Positions 11,501 through 24,154 of a stretch of 64,000 nucleotides of DNA are shown here, one piece after another (position 1 is the first letter of the stretch; the number at the start of each line of letters is the position of its first letter). The notes under the pieces are model-generated. The model was given only the letters and a program-made list of their open reading frames with translations. It was not told the DNA's origin and searched no databases. The position numbers were made by a program, and so were the translations under genes. Origin of the DNA: Maylandia zebra (taxonomy: Eukaryota; Chordata; Actinopteri; Cichliformes; Cichlidae). The stretch covers positions 2,944,419 to 3,008,418 of the forward strand of contig NC_135188.1 in assembly GCF_041146795.1 (NCBI RefSeq). Direction: 5' to 3'.

Positions 11501-14500
11501 TTTCCAGAAGACTGTAATGTTTGTTGTACTTACTTTTGAACAAAACCAGGCTCTCTGCTTTCTCTACACGCAGTTTATATGCTAAACTAAAGTGGCTGAC
11601 AGAAGCTTATCATTTATTCATGAGTAAAAATGTTAAACTTTTCCTTTCACATGTCTCCTTTTTGTTGTTCACTTTGTTTTATATTCAACCTTTTGACCTG
11701 ATGAATGTAAAAACAAAGAATTACCAGATTTTTTTTTACCTATTTTTTGTTTCTGAGAAAAATGAGAGCCACATATGAGGATATTCGTTTAAAATTTAAA
11801 TAGAACAGTAGCAGTACAATGTCCTCGTAAGTGGATATCAGGCCTTTGAAGAGCAAAATTGAGTATTTTGGTCTAAATAACCCAAAATGTGATGTCCACG
11901 TATGTGGACGCCAGGTCCTAGGAGGTTAAAGCTTCTGTAGAGATCTCACTTGTAGCATGGAGAGGCCCCCTCGACGCCGGTGAAGCCAAAGTGCCCGTGT
12001 TTGCCGCCGAGTCGTGAGCCTTTCCTGTGTTTGAACTCGCAGCAGGAGCTCAGCCGCTCCACCTGCAGCCCATTCAGGAAGAAGGTCAAGCTGAACGGGA
12101 AGCCTCTGTGTCGACGTGAAATAAACTGGAAAGTTTCTGAAGCAGAAATGATGAGGCACAAAAAGCCATTCTGAATGGTTTGGGGTATCTGTCAGTATAT
12201 ATTTACATATACAAATCCAAAAAACACAACCCGGTTTCACACACTGACCCCCTTCATGAAGCTTTCCCTTGTACACACACAGGTTCTCTCCTCCACAGTG
12301 CTGCTGAAACACTTTGACGTCGTCCCTCATGTCGGTCAGGTCGCTGGAAAGACGCACCGTTTTGCCAAAGTACACCATGTTGACACACACTCTGCTTTGG
12401 TGAACAGAGCTCCTCAGCAGTGGGGCGTCCTGGGTGGAAAAAGTGACACGTTTTTGGTGTGTTATTTACTGATTAAAGATATTTTACATTTATATTTGAA
12501 CTTCCTGATCCAAACTCTGATGTTAGCGATGCACAGAGGTGGATGAGATTTGTTTCTATATCATAAATATAATCAAGGACGCATTAATACTATTCATTTG
12601 TCAACTTTGTCATGAACTGTCTCAGAAAATGCGTGCCATGCACAGGAAATGCTATTTGTTGTTCCCGATTTATCCAAAGGAAGTGCAGTGTAATGTTTGT
12701 TGTGGATACTTTTGTTGCCAGGGAAATAACAAGGACAGATAAAGACCTAACTCACGTCAGCTCCACTGGAGGCGGTGGTCGGGCGCAGTCTGCGGCCTCT
12801 GACAGTACTGCTGGCAGTGCCCTTTAACCCTCTCTCTTTCCTCTTCGTAGCTGGAGGCACCGGAGTGACAAAGTTGTTGATAACTGGGAGGCAATAGGGC
12901 GAGATGCCATGGGAGGCCTCCACTGCAGTCAAACGTCTCCGAGGCTCTTTGTCCATCTGGTAGGAAGGTTAATGAAGTCTTTACTCTGGTTCTGCTGATA
13001 CTGATGCTCTGTGATTGTGGCTTCTCTCCATGCAGTGAACTATAGGTGTGATTCTATCAATTATTTTTCATGCTGAGGCCTACATCTATATCTCTACACT
13101 TCTAATAGATAGTTTCCAAAAATACAGTTTGAAAAAAAAGAAATTGCAACTTCATATCGCTTGAAAATCTAATTTGTCTACAGAGAAAACGCTGTGACTC
13201 ATATACAGGTGAGTATCTTGAGTCTCACACTCACAGTGCAGTTGAATGGCAGGTGGTTGTCATGAGAGGATTGGAGCAGTCTGTAAGGGGAGCTGTGTCT
13301 GACCGAAGCCGTGGTGCTGTTACTGTGGATCGGTTTCAAGCGCACGGGCCTCTGCATCTTCCCCGGGGCCGTGTTGGGTCGAGATGAGCTCGGCTAAAAA
13401 TCGCGTTACAGACATTCAGTTTGCATTCTGCTAATTATGCAGTTCTGCTAATCTGCACTGCTCCTGAACCGTCACTATGGTGCGCTTTTACAGTGATGCC
13501 ATACTGTGTTTCCTTTAACACAAAGCGACCTGCTCATTATGTTGGTGTTTTGTGAAATGAAGCGTATTTGCTATTCAAACTTTTCTTTCCTCGGGCTTGT
13601 CATTCGTTGCTGAATGTAAAAAGCAGTTCTTTTCTAATCTAATCTTTATCTTTTAATTATATTTTATTCTTGGTAGTATAATCACATTGTTTAAATAGTT
13701 TTTAAAAAATTTTTTATTGTTAGCGATCTTTAACGTCTCCCACTACTTTTAAAAACTGCAAACTTCTTAATAAATTCACAAGAAATCATGATGACAATAA
13801 ACGTATTCAAGATGCATATTAGCTATTAGCAACAAATCCCCATCGATGTATATCAGGCAAGGCTCAGCGTGCTTTAGTATGTGATTTCTGTTGAGTTAAG
13901 GTGGGGTCAAAGACAGGATTACTTTCCAAGATGGCGGCGCGTGAACAACGCGAGGCTCAGTGTCTCTCTTTATCTACTTTTAACCGGATTATTCGTCCAG
14001 AATTGCTGTGCGTTGCTGACCTACAGCAGACAAGAGCTTCTGGACATCTGGACTCACAACTCCAACAGTTTTATCGCCGATCTCCGACTCATCCCAGAGA
14101 TCTCCAGAACACCGGAGGCTGCCCACTCTCCCCGGCTGGGCGGAAGTGCACGCAGACGGCGCCGAGATCGTAAACAAAGGCGAGGTAGGCGCGGAGGGCT
14201 ACGGGCTAAGCTAAAGCTAACACCACACCGGCTGCCTTTACCCAGTATTTTTCTCGCCAATGTCCGTTCTCTGGCAAACAAAATGGATGAGATACGGCTC
14301 TCCATCACTAACAACAGACGGATTATGGACTCAAATGTCATGTTTTTCACCGAAACATGGCTGAACAACAGCTGCCCGGACAATGCTATCGAGTTAGCAG
14401 GACGCCACACACACCGAGCCGACAGGCTAGCAGATGACTCCGGCAAGACCAGAGGTGGAGGTTTGTGCATTTATATTAACAATGCTTGGTGCATGAACTC

Positions 14501-17500
14501 CACTACTACTGAGAGTCACTGCTCACCTAATGCGGAGTTTTTAATGGTCAAATGCAGACCTTATTAACTCCCCAGAGAATTCACTTCGATCATACTCACT
14601 GCCGTGTATATACCCCCCGACGCTAATGCTAGGTTGGCCATGAAAGAACTTTCTGCAGCCATTAACAAACACCAGAATAAACACCCCGAGGCTGCTTTTA
14701 TTGTTGCTGGCGACTTCAACCACACCAACTTAAAGACAGTCCTCCCCAGATTCCACCAACATGTCTCCTGCCACACCAGAGGAGACAAGACTTTAGACCA
14801 TGTGTATTCCAACCTGGCTGGAGCCTACAAAGCCACACCCCTCCCCCACATTGGACAATCGGACCATCTCTCCCTGTTCCTCACACCTCGGTATTCACCA
14901 CTCATCCAACGTGTGAAACCTGCTGTGAGGACAATTAAAGTGTGGCCAGAGGGGACAGACGCAGTGCTCCAGGACAGATTTAAAAACACAGACTGGAATA
15001 TGTTCACCCACACAGACCTGGACCAGTACGCCTCATCTTTACTGGATTGCATCTCCAAAACCACAGACAGTGTCACCACCCAGAAACGGATAACCATGTA
15101 CCCCAACCAGAAGCCTTGGATGAACCGGGATGTTCGTCTCCTCCTGAAGGCCCGCAACACTGCCTTTAGGTCAGGAGATGCACACGCCTACAGTACAGCC
15201 AGGGCTAATCTAAAGAAGGGCATCAAAAAAGCCAAACACCATTACAAAAAGAAGGTAGAAGAACACTTCTCCAACTCCAACCCCCGACGCATGTGGCAAG
15301 GACTCCAGACCATCACAGACTACAGGACCACCAAACCCTCCCCCGCATCCTCTGATGTCTCCTTCCTCAACGAGCTCAACAACTTTTATGCTCGTTTTGA
15401 GCGAGGGAACCCCACAACCACAACCAAAGCAGACATGACGCCAGACCACCAACCTATGACTCTCTCCCCCACCGATGTAGGAGCGGTGCTGAGCAGGATC
15501 AATGTCCACAAGGCTGCAGGCCCTGATGGCATCCCCGGGCGTGTTCTCAGAGCGTGTTCTGGGGAGCTTGCAGGAGTGCTCACAGACATATTCAATCTGT
15601 CCTTGGCCCACGCTGTGGTACCGGCCTGCTTCAAATCCACCTCCATCGTCCCGATACCCAAAAACTCCAACCCATCTTGCCTCAATGATTACCGCCCAGT
15701 AGCACTCACCCCCATCATCACTAAGTGCTTAGAGCGACTGGTCCTAGCACACTTCAAATCCTGTCTCCCCCCCACCCTGGACCCCCACCAATTCGCATAC
15801 CGCCGGAACAGGAGCACAGAGGATGCAGTCTCCATCGCACTGCACTCTGTCCTCTCACACCTGGACAACAACAACACCTACGCCAGAATGCTGTTTATAG
15901 ACTTCAGTTCAGCATTCAATACAATCCACCCCTCACAACTCATCAGGAAACTGACAGACCTGGGTATCAGTTCCCTCATCTGCAAATGGTTACTGGACTT
16001 CCTGACCAACCGCCCCCAACATGTCCGGCTGGATAACCGCTGCTCATCTACCATCACAATGAACACCGGTGTACCACAAGGCTGTGTGATGAGCCCTTTC
16101 CTCTACTCCCTCTTCACCCACGACTGCAGACCTGCTGATGGTTCCAACACCATCATTAAGTTTGCAGATGACACCACGGTGATTGGCCTCATCAGTGACA
16201 ACGATGAGGCCGCCTACAGGGAGGAGGTGGATCGTCTGGCTGAGTGGTGCGACAGAAACAACCTGCTGCTTAACACCGAGAAGACCAAGGAGCTCATCGT
16301 GGACTACAGTAGGAATGCTGACCCACATCCACCCATCCACATTAAGGGGACGGCTGTGGAGCGTGTGAGCAGCTTCAAGTTCCTGGGAGTCCACATCTCC
16401 GAGGATCTCACCTGGACGACCAACTGCTCCAAGCTGGTCAAGAAGGCTCACCAGCGCCTCTTCTTCTTGAGGACTCTGAGGAAGAACCACCTGTCCTCAG
16501 ACATCCTGGTGAACTTCTATCGCTGCACCATCGAGAGCATCCTGACCAACTGTATAACAGTCTGGTACGGGAACTGCTCTGCCTCGGACCGGAAGGCGTT
16601 GCAGAGGGTCGTGAAAACTGCCCAGCGCATCACCGGAGCACCACTTCCTGCCATAAAAGACATCTACAGGAAGCGGTGTCTGAAAAGGGCTGGGAAAATC
16701 ATCAGAGACCCCAGTCACCCATCACATGGACTCTTCACCCTCCTGCCCTCTGGGAGGCGCCACAGGAGCCTCCGGACTAAGACCACCAGGTACCGGAACA
16801 GCTTCTTCCCCACAGCTGTCAGACTCCTGAACTCTGCCTCCTGACATCTGACCCACGTTAAACTCATGGACTGAACATACACACACCCACAATGGACAAC
16901 TGTACCCTCAAACACAATAATAACATGGACTGAACCACCACTCACAACCACTAGCACTTTATATAGCCTCTGTAGAAACTATCTACACCCTCACTTATCT
17001 TAACTGCACTACTGTATAGCTCTGTGTAAATAATCATTCTGTACATTCAATAATCTTTAATCCTACAACTGTTTACAACTTGCATAGTTCCCATTTCTGT
17101 ATAGCTGTATATCCCAGATTCTGTAAAGTTATTTATTTCATATTCTGTATAGTTTTTCATATTTATATCCTGTTCATATCCTGTACATAGCTTGTACTCA
17201 CTACAGCCTGTACATACTTATAGTTATAGAATATTCACAACATACTTCATACCGTGTACATTATAACATACCATAATAGACCCATTTCTGTAATATACTC
17301 ACATATCTATATTATTGCTAATATATATTGTAATATATCTATATCACTAAAGCACTTCTGGATGGATGCAAACTGCATTTCGTTGCCCTGTGCATGTGCA
17401 ATGACAATAAAGTTGAATTCTATTCTATTCTATTCTATTCTACTGGCTCTATTTATTCTGGCATCAAGGTGTGTGACTTTTTATGTTTCAAAGATAACAC

Positions 17501-20500
17501 ACAGCTAATCCCAGCACTTCACTCTGAACACTCGTCTGCGCACAAAACAAACAGCTGAAGCTGGAAGTCTTCATACTAAAATGGCAACTATCAGGATGCA
17601 CAGGTTATAACATACACTATAGCAGTTTCTCACCTGGACATCATCTCCTTACCTGCAGGTCAGATTTTCCATGTTTGCTCAGGTAACATTATTTGTGTTA
17701 CAAAGAATGCAAATTTTTTCTGCCCGTCTATAAGATGACAATTAAGAAACAAAACAAAACAGTTGACTAACTAATTGACTAAATGCAAGTTCTTCAATGA
17801 AATAATCAGTTATACATTTTGGAAAATGCAAGATGTTTGCTTCTTAAGAGTTAGACTAGAATCTAAGGACATAATAAAAATATAATCCAAGCCTTAAAAG
17901 GAGGTGACCTGAGATGAACAACGGGACATACTACACTGTATGTTTCTTTATTTCCTACAAAATACACCAAAATGCAGAAGCAGTGTGTGAAACACGCCAT
18001 GATTCAACGACCTTTAGCAGCAATAACTTGAAGTTTACTGTTTTCATCTCTCACATCGCTGGGGAGTAATTTCGGCCTGCTCTTCTGTACAGTGTTGCTT
18101 CAGTTCACTGAGTTTTGCAGGCATTTGTTTAAATGCAGCTCTCTTCAGGTCCCTCTATAGTATTTCAGTCGGGTTGCAGTCTGGACTTTGGGCTGTTGCA
18201 CCACCTTGATTTTCTTGTTCAGTCACGCTCTTGTAGGTTTGCTGCTGTTCTTGGACTCAGTTTCCCGTTTCAGGGCACAGTTTGGTTCAAGCTTCTGTTG
18301 TTGGACAGGTGGACTCACATTTGTAACTCTAGAATATTTGTACTGGTATAAAGGGATCAACGACTGGAGGTGCCTGTGGCTGCAGAACAAGCCCAAACCC
18401 AACTCCACCAATGTGCTTGACTGTTAACACGAGGTATCTGTGGTGATGTTCTTTGTTTGGTGCTGAGCATTATGGCCAAACATCTTCACTTTGGTGTCAT
18501 CTGTCCAAAGGATGTTTTCCACATGTGAATGATCTTTCTCACTGTAGAATGATGGACTTCAAATTATTTGAAACTCGACTTATACTCATTGCTGATGTCC
18601 TCCTCCCTTGGCTTTGTGTTAACACGCACCTGAAGGCTTCACACCAGCAAACTGCCAAAACTTCTGCTTTTTTACAGATGCTCACACTTGCTGATGATGA
18701 GTTAATTGCATTTGATAGGCAGCACCTGTCTGCTACTTAGCCTCCCATGGAAGGAGGAACAGTGTAGTTGGTACACTGATTCTGTTTTATGGCTTCATTT
18801 TTGTTAAATATATCAGGACAATGTGCTGCTTTTCATCTGAGGTTGTTTTTCAAATGATTTTTTACAACCTAGTGACTTTTTATTCTGTTTTATGTGCATA
18901 AAACCTTAATAGAATAGAAAGGGTGTGCTTTCTTATCTTATCTATATGTCCGTATCTATATCTATCTAACATCTGTTATAAAGTCAGTACTTGCATATAC
19001 AAAAGAACGCTGATTTCTTATATATTTATTGCACTAAATGAATGTATTATTTATCAGAGCAGTTCTGTTCCCAGTTTCAGTGTACACTACAGTTTCATCT
19101 ATTTCCACAAATAAATACATAAATAATCGTCTCTCCCACTTACACTGACGAGCTTAAAATTGCTTCTTCAACAAAAGGTTGCTGCTTCGAACTCATACAT
19201 AATTCTCATAAAACCATCAGTGTAATTTTTTATCATTGTATCATGTTTAAAGACACTAATCTACTTTGTATGATTAATTAAACAGTCACACTTTAAACAA
19301 TAAACACTGAAGCAGTAGATTTAATACCCACCGACTCAGAGGAGTCAGAGTGCTCCCCCTCGGGCCCAGAGTGCTGTTTCCGGATGCCCCTGGCACCCTC
19401 GGGAGGGTGTGGAGACAGGATGTGGACAATGCCTTCCTCATACCTTTTAGAGCGCTCCACCTGCCAAACAACACCATTCATCATTATATAGTATGTAGTG
19501 ATATATGAGAAGTTTTCCAGTATAAATTAGGAATCCTACAAAATAGGGCAGCAAAGCAGTGTTTATATGTTAAAGACGTACCTTGATCTTATGCACTCTT
19601 TCCCTCCTTGCAAACTCCTCCAGTTTTCTTTTGATCTCGATTTGGTGGAGACGCTGTGTGGGTGGAAAAAGGACAAATTATCAGGATTTATTGCATAAGG
19701 AAAATTACACAGATTACATGACAGTGTTTTTTCCTTTGACTTTGTCTCATTTACATCGTGTTCTTCCCACCTCCATCTCTAGCACCTTGTGGAAAATAGC
19801 CTGTGCCAGACATTCTCGAACGTGTCTCTGGTGCGCTCTCTGGATCAGCTTGTGTCTGTACTCCTTGTCCGGGACAATGCGCCCACTCCTGGTGATCTAA
19901 TAACAACAATAATATCAACAAAATTCAACCCGTCGATCGATATTTTTAACTGAATTTCATAATTTTGCTTTAAAAACCTAAACGCACCAGTCCCGCTCTC
20001 TGCAGGTGTCTCCTGATTCGAGTGCTGCTAAAGTATCCAGCAAGATGTTTGTCTGTGAGGCTGTTGTAGGTCGAAAGAAGTCTGCAGAGACAAAAACACA
20101 AGTATTTAATCCCAGTCAGCACTAAACAGCCACAGTTCAGGTGAGGGGGAGCGTGTAAGCCGTGTGTTGATTAAAGCTATCGGAAAACCGGAACCCTGAT
20201 CAAATGCTTTACTGGGGCACAGCGCCGTGTTTGTTTGTTGGCAGTTGTTCTCTTGTCCTCATTAACGAGACATCAGCTCGTCCCCAGAGCGGCCTGTGTG
20301 AAAGCAGTATTTTTTTTCCAATACAGATTTGATTTCCACCGGCATTTGTGTACGACACAACAGGATCTTACAATTATAGAGTCTGTTACAGGTGTCTGAT
20401 TACCTACAGGAATGAGAGGGAACGGCACACTTAGCCCGGGCTGCCTCCTCTTTGTGCACTGGGCTTGTTTGTTTCTGGTGCCCTGGATCACAGCACTGCA

Positions 20501-21414
20501 TTTAAAACTGTCATTCTAGACGTGAGTTTTTTATGAGCAGGTGAAGTGGAGGCACATGGCTGCAAAGCAGTTAAGAGGCATCCTACTTGTCATGACAGAA
20601 CTTGATGAGCTCTTATTAGTCTTTGCAAATAAGGAATAAGGAGTCAAGCACTTTAAAAAAATAGTTTATGTTACAGTATGAAGGTATCCTGTAGACAAAA
20701 ATCATGCTGTGTGCATTCTCTTATATACCAGTATGGGGGAAAACGCAGCAGCACAGAGAATCTCACCTGTGTGTGTGCACATCTCGTATCCTTGTTTTAA
20801 CACTTATTTATACACACACTATTTAAACTTGTATTTCCTTAACTTAAAGTCTGTCACCCATCGCTGTGCATTGCGTTAAAACCACTGAGAGTGTTTTCCT
20901 CTGAAATGTGGTGCATTAAAAGTAGCATTAGATGGAAAACCTCAAATCTGAATTCATGGTGAAACTTCAGTTTCAGCTTCTTTCTGGTTCTAGTGACACT
21001 TCTTGTTCATAATAAAGTGTGTAGCAAAGCTGCCTATGGAGTTTTCTTTGACTCATTTATGGGTTTGAGTGGACCCGTTAGCACACACAATAACATTTGC
21101 CTCATTGCTGACTATATTGACAGACACTGTGGGTGACTCACAACCACTTTTAAACTGTTTCTATAAGCAGGGCAGGCATAGTTTAAGAGTTAAATGGGCG
21201 TTCTTGCTATTATGCAGCTAGATCTTTAATATTAGCATGAAGTCAATTTCCAGCTTTTCAAGCAGTTGAAAAACATGAAAAGAAATGTGCCGAGGTTAAC
21301 TGGCGTAAAGCCTCCGAGGGGGGGAATCAAAACTCACGCAGCTTTAACCAAGCGGCTCCCTCCTCTTTGAATAAAACACATAAATTGCTCTTACCCTGAG
21401 TTGAGGTGACTCAT
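5364..21414 (-). CDS. erich3: ERICH3, glutamate-rich protein 3 (14 coding exons, complete)
   Basis: In transcript order the exons are 21395-21414, 19988-20081, 19771-19896, 19582-19653, 19332-19460, 13235-13393, 12756-12956, 12249-12429, 11950-12103, 10759-10982, 10524-10664, 9982-10335, 8651-8785 and 5364-8569. All have canonical GT/AG borders and compatible phases, giving 5196 nt (1731 aa). The start reads [20 protein letters not shown], the conserved ERICH3 N-terminus. Exons 3-5 are basic and helical. Exons 8-10 (residues about 268-395) form the conserved domain I associate with DUF4590. From residue about 455 onward the protein is acidic, Glu/Asp/Lys-rich and repetitive. ERICH3 has been linked to cilia and vesicles; no enzyme activity is known. 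It converges on tnni3k and diverges from lhx8, as in human. Introns carry many transposon relics. Confidence 0.93.
8925..9003 (+). pseudogene. Inverted degenerate copy of erich3 exon 10 start
   Basis: The plus strand here reads TGCATCATAGCAATGGCACT and onward. This matches erich3 exon 10, which is on the minus strand beginning at 10982 (TGCATCATAGCAATGGGACT), along about 79 bp with roughly ten differences. One base is missing in the run of A before CCCACTCC, which breaks the frame. The copy includes a few bases of upstream intron (TTGTTCA) and an AG at the equivalent acceptor. It lies in erich3 intron 12 in the antisense direction, so it cannot be spliced into erich3. Confidence 0.75.
9019..9298. 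mobile_element. piggyBac-like MITE with TTAA target duplication
   Basis: The element is flanked by TTAA (9015-9018 and 9299-9302). Its ends are imperfect inverted repeats, CCTCCTAAGACC and the inverse of GGTCACAGGAGG. It has no coding capacity. A truncated second copy of the same sequence lies at 11688-11925. The TTAA site and size suggest a piggyBac-type nonautonomous element. Confidence 0.7.
10759..12429 (-). CDS. erich3: ERICH3 exons 8-10: conserved DUF4590-like domain
   Basis: Exons 12249-12429, 11950-12103 and 10759-10982 encode the only globular-looking part of the protein. Motifs in order are [79 protein letters not shown] and [10 protein letters not shown]. Several conserved Cys suggest a structured beta-rich domain. 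Exon 9 must start at 12103, because an alternative AG two bases away would put a stop in frame. Confidence 0.85.
11688..11925. mobile_element. Truncated second copy of the TTAA-flanked MITE
   Basis: Sequence from GACCTGATGAATGTAAAAAC to CCAGGTCCTAGGAGG parallels the MITE at 9019-9298. The right end is followed by TTAA (11926-11929), while the left end is missing. It abuts erich3 exon 9 (starts 11950), placing the insertion about 20 bp from a splice donor. Confidence 0.65.
13881..16844 (+). pseudogene. LINE ORF (endonuclease + reverse transcriptase) with one in-frame stop
   Basis: One reading frame runs 988 codons with a single stop (TAA, 14565-14567). Apurinic endonuclease motifs are visible: [38 protein letters not shown] and SDHLSLF. 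Reverse transcriptase motifs follow: [61 protein letters not shown] and FKFLGVHIS. The order and motifs fit the CR1/L2 group. The stop falls inside the endonuclease, so the enzyme is not made in one piece. Otherwise the frame is undamaged, which suggests a young insertion. Confidence 0.85.
13900..17442 (+). mobile_element. Near full-length CR1/L2-type LINE in erich3 intron 5
   Basis: The element runs from a 5' region containing AAGATGGCGGCGCG through the endonuclease/reverse transcriptase frame to a roughly 600-bp 3' UTR. It ends with CAATGACAATAAAGTTGAAT and the repeat (TTCTA)n at 17419-17442, a typical tail of this LINE group. It is antisense to erich3 and makes up most of that intron. The exact 5' boundary is uncertain, and no target duplication was recognised. 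Confidence 0.85.
17945..18905 (-). mobile_element. Tc1-like transposon relic (first copy)
   Basis: The plus strand carries the reverse of a common fish Tc1-family transposase gene. Recognisable phrases include AGAATGATGGACTTCAAATT, GTTGGACAGGTGGACTCACA and TTCTGCTTTTTTACAGATG. Many small deletions and stops leave no usable frame. A related, more deleted relic lies at 23170-23690; both share CAGAAGCAGTGTGTGAAA near the left end. Confidence 0.6.
20082..21394 (-). other. erich3 intron 1, no feature seen
   Basis: 1.3 kb between the 20-nt coding part of exon 1 and exon 2. No repeat, exon or RNA gene could be supported. Confidence 0.5.
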
Positions 21415-21614
21415 GGCTTTCAGTCTGCCCTCTCTTTAAAATCCCCCCCAGCGTCTGAGATATGGAGGCAGGGCACTCGGTGCTCGTTGGGAGACGTTCA
21501 GGTTTACGTGATGTCAGAACAGACGGGAGTTGTTATAAAGTGAGGAAGGTAAATTTTGAGCGGAGTCGGACTGAAGCTGCACTTCTCCCACAGCGGAACT
21601 GATGACAGTCCCTG

Positions 21615-21628
21615 GTTGCCATGGCGAA
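21615..21628 (-). promoter_or_regulatory. X-box-like RFX site upstream of erich3
   Basis: On the minus strand this reads TTCGCCATGGCAAC, an imperfect palindrome close to the RFX X-box consensus (GTTGCC, 1-3 nt, GGCAAC); the 3' half-site is perfect. It lies about 200 bp upstream of the erich3 start codon. RFX factors drive many ciliary genes, which fits a ciliary role for ERICH3. Short motifs of this type also arise by chance. Confidence 0.45.
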
Positions 21629-21953
21629 TCACGTGACGAGTCTGCCAGCAGGGCTGGTTTCCACTTACAGATTCCCACTGACACACGCACACGTCCGTCC
21701 CAAACTAATGATTTATATACATCTGTCAGTTTTTCCATTAAGAGCACCAACTACTTCTGTCGGTTAGCTTCCTTAATTTGTTTATTATTTATTTTATTGT
21801 AACCTTAAATGATGAGAAAACAAAATAAGAAGCAGTTAGTTATCTGTTGTTGTTATTAATGCCACTGTTTAATTTGCACTTTGGTCAACGCCCTGTTGTT
21901 ATTAAATGTGCTTTATAAATGAATAAATAAATAAAAAAAATAGTTACAAGTTT

Positions 21954-22675
21954 GTACAAATCTGTTACAAATCTGAGGCCATGGTTCTCAGCCGGAAAAG
22001 GGTGGAGTGCCCACTCCGGGTCGGGGATGAGTTCCTGCCCCAAGTGGAGGAGTTCAAGTATCTCGGGGTCTTGTTCGCGAGTGATGGGAGAAGGGAGCTG
22101 GAGATCGACAGACGGATTGGGGCTGCGGCTGCAGTAATGCGGACGCTGCACCGGTCCGTCGTGGTGAAGAGGGAGCTGAGTGTAAAAGCGAAGCTCTCAA
22201 TTTACCGGTCGATCTACGTCCCTACCCTCACCTATGGCCACGAGCTGTGGGTAGTGACCGAAAGAACGAGATCGCGGATACAAGCGGCGGAAATGAGCTT
22301 CCTCCGAAGGGTGGCTGGCCTCTCCCTTAGAGATAGGGTGAGAAGTTCGGCCATCCGGGAGGGGCTTAGAGTAGAGCAGCTGCTGCTCCACATCGAAAGG
22401 AGCCAGCTGAGGTGGTTCGGGCATCTGGCAAGGATGCCCCCTGGGCGCCTCCTGGGCGAGGTGTTCCAGGCATGTCCCACCGGGAGGAGGCCCCGGGGCA
22501 GACCCAGGACACGCTGGAGAGATTATATCTCTCGGCTGGCCTGGGAACGCCTTGGTATTCCCCCGGACAAGCTGGAGGAGGTGGCTGGGGAGAGGGAGGT
22601 CTGGACCTCTTTGCTTAGGCTGCTACCCCCGCGACCCGACCTCGGATAAGCGGATGAAGATGGATGGATGGATGG
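21954..22675 (+). mobile_element. 5'-truncated Rex3/RTE-like LINE with 12-bp target duplication
   Basis: A 222-codon open frame (21981-22649) encodes the C-terminal end of a non-LTR reverse transcriptase: EEFKYLGVLF, YVPTLTYGHELWVVTERTR, QLRWFGHLARM and GRRPRGRPRTRWRDYISRLA. The 3' end carries GATG repeats (ATGGATGGATGGATGG), as known for Rex3. The 12-bp direct repeat AGTTACAAGTTT flanks it at 21942-21953 and 22676-22687. This marks a target-primed insertion truncated at its 5' end. Confidence 0.85.
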
Positions 22676-23169
22676 AGTTACAAGTTTCACATTGAAAATC
22701 TTGTTTAAGCACATTTGCAAAATATATTTTTTGACAAATGGACAAAAGCCCTTTTGAGACATAAAATATATGATTATAAGTGATAGATATTCTAATAGCA
22801 GGGAAAGCTTCAATGTGAAGCAAAGCTTAACTTTTTGTGCAAAGTTATCTTACTAATGCAGTGAAGTGAAATATACAAACCTATCAAATTGATATAAATA
22901 TGCTCTTTTATTGCACAGATTGAGATTTAAGAACCATGTTTGACTATGTACTAAATAAGTAATGTACTTATTTTTTTAATATATCTACCTACCTTTTATC
23001 TGTGTATGTACTTTGTAGTAGTTTTCAACTTGTAAAGCACTTTTTAAAGCTGAAAGTACAGACAGAGGGTTTAAGTCTTATTTCTCTATGTTTTAAAAAC
23101 TTGTAATACAACTTATATCCTGTAATAAAAAAACTGTTCTCATGTGAATGCCAGGTTTTTAATTATTTT

Positions 23170-23690
23170 AATACAGCTTTAGATGAAGAATTTGTATGTG
23201 CACAGAAGCAGTGTGTGAAAAACCAAGTACACCTGAAGCACCTTCAGAAGCAATAATTGTTTTCTGTGTTTGCAAGTATATTTATGCACAGCTGTCTTAA
23301 GGTCTCCTCACAGCATTAAAGCCGTGCTGAGGTCTGAACTTTGACTGGGCCATTGCAACAACTTGATCCTTTCCTGTTTCATTCAGCCTCTTATAGATTT
23401 GTTGTTGTTCTTATGATCATCGTCCTGATGAATGATCTGGTTTGGTCCAAGTTTTGGCTGTTGGACAGACGGCCTCACATTTGACTCCAAAATACTTTGG
23501 TAGCAGAGGAAAAAAGCCAAACTTGGTCAGTCTTTTCAAATAGCCCTGTTATGAACTTTAACATTTACTGAGGCCTCCAGAGCCTGAGATATAACTCTTG
23601 GGCTTCTCAGTGTTCTGTGTTTTTGTTCATCTGAGGTTTTGTTTAACTCATTTTAAGACCTGTTTTTGTCCAAAAACCTTACTGAGTGAG
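23170..23690 (-). mobile_element. Tc1-like transposon relic (second copy)
   Basis: Resembles 17945-18905, for example CAGAAGCAGTGTGTGAAAAA, ACTTTGACTGGGCCATTGCA, GTTGGACAGACGGCCTCACA and GAGCCTGAGATATAACTCTT. It is heavily deleted, with no intact frame. Confidence 0.6.
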
Positions 23691-24154
23691 GGCATGCGTG
23701 ATTAACTGTAACTTTGTATTATAAGATACAAGTTGTATTGCAAGTTTTCATTAGTAACTAAGTACTTATTCAACTTTTGGCCCATAATGTTACAAAAGTT
23801 GAAGAAACTTTATCATAACATTTGTCTGTTTGTAAGACAATCATGTTGTTCTCTTATCAATGAAGATCAAATATTAAAATCTGAAGAACCTCTAGCATCT
23901 TATGTAATGTTGCTTTACAGCCCATGGCTCTCTTATATTTCTGCATAACTGCTTTTGAAATTCACAGCTGTAATATTGGATCTTTATATTTAATAAAAAC
24001 ATGAAGAAATCTAATATTTTTATGTCATTTGTTTAAAGGGTCCCTCTTTAGCTGTTGTTGGGACTGTTAAAATCACAGTGTTTTAGGTTTAGCTTTCTAT
24101 TCAGAACTAAAATAAGCAAATCTTTAAACACCACTATATCATTTCAAAAACAAT

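Noticed and set aside
14054..16490. Minus-strand open frames of 100-150 codons across the LINE
   Set aside because: Shadows of the plus-strand endonuclease/RT frame.
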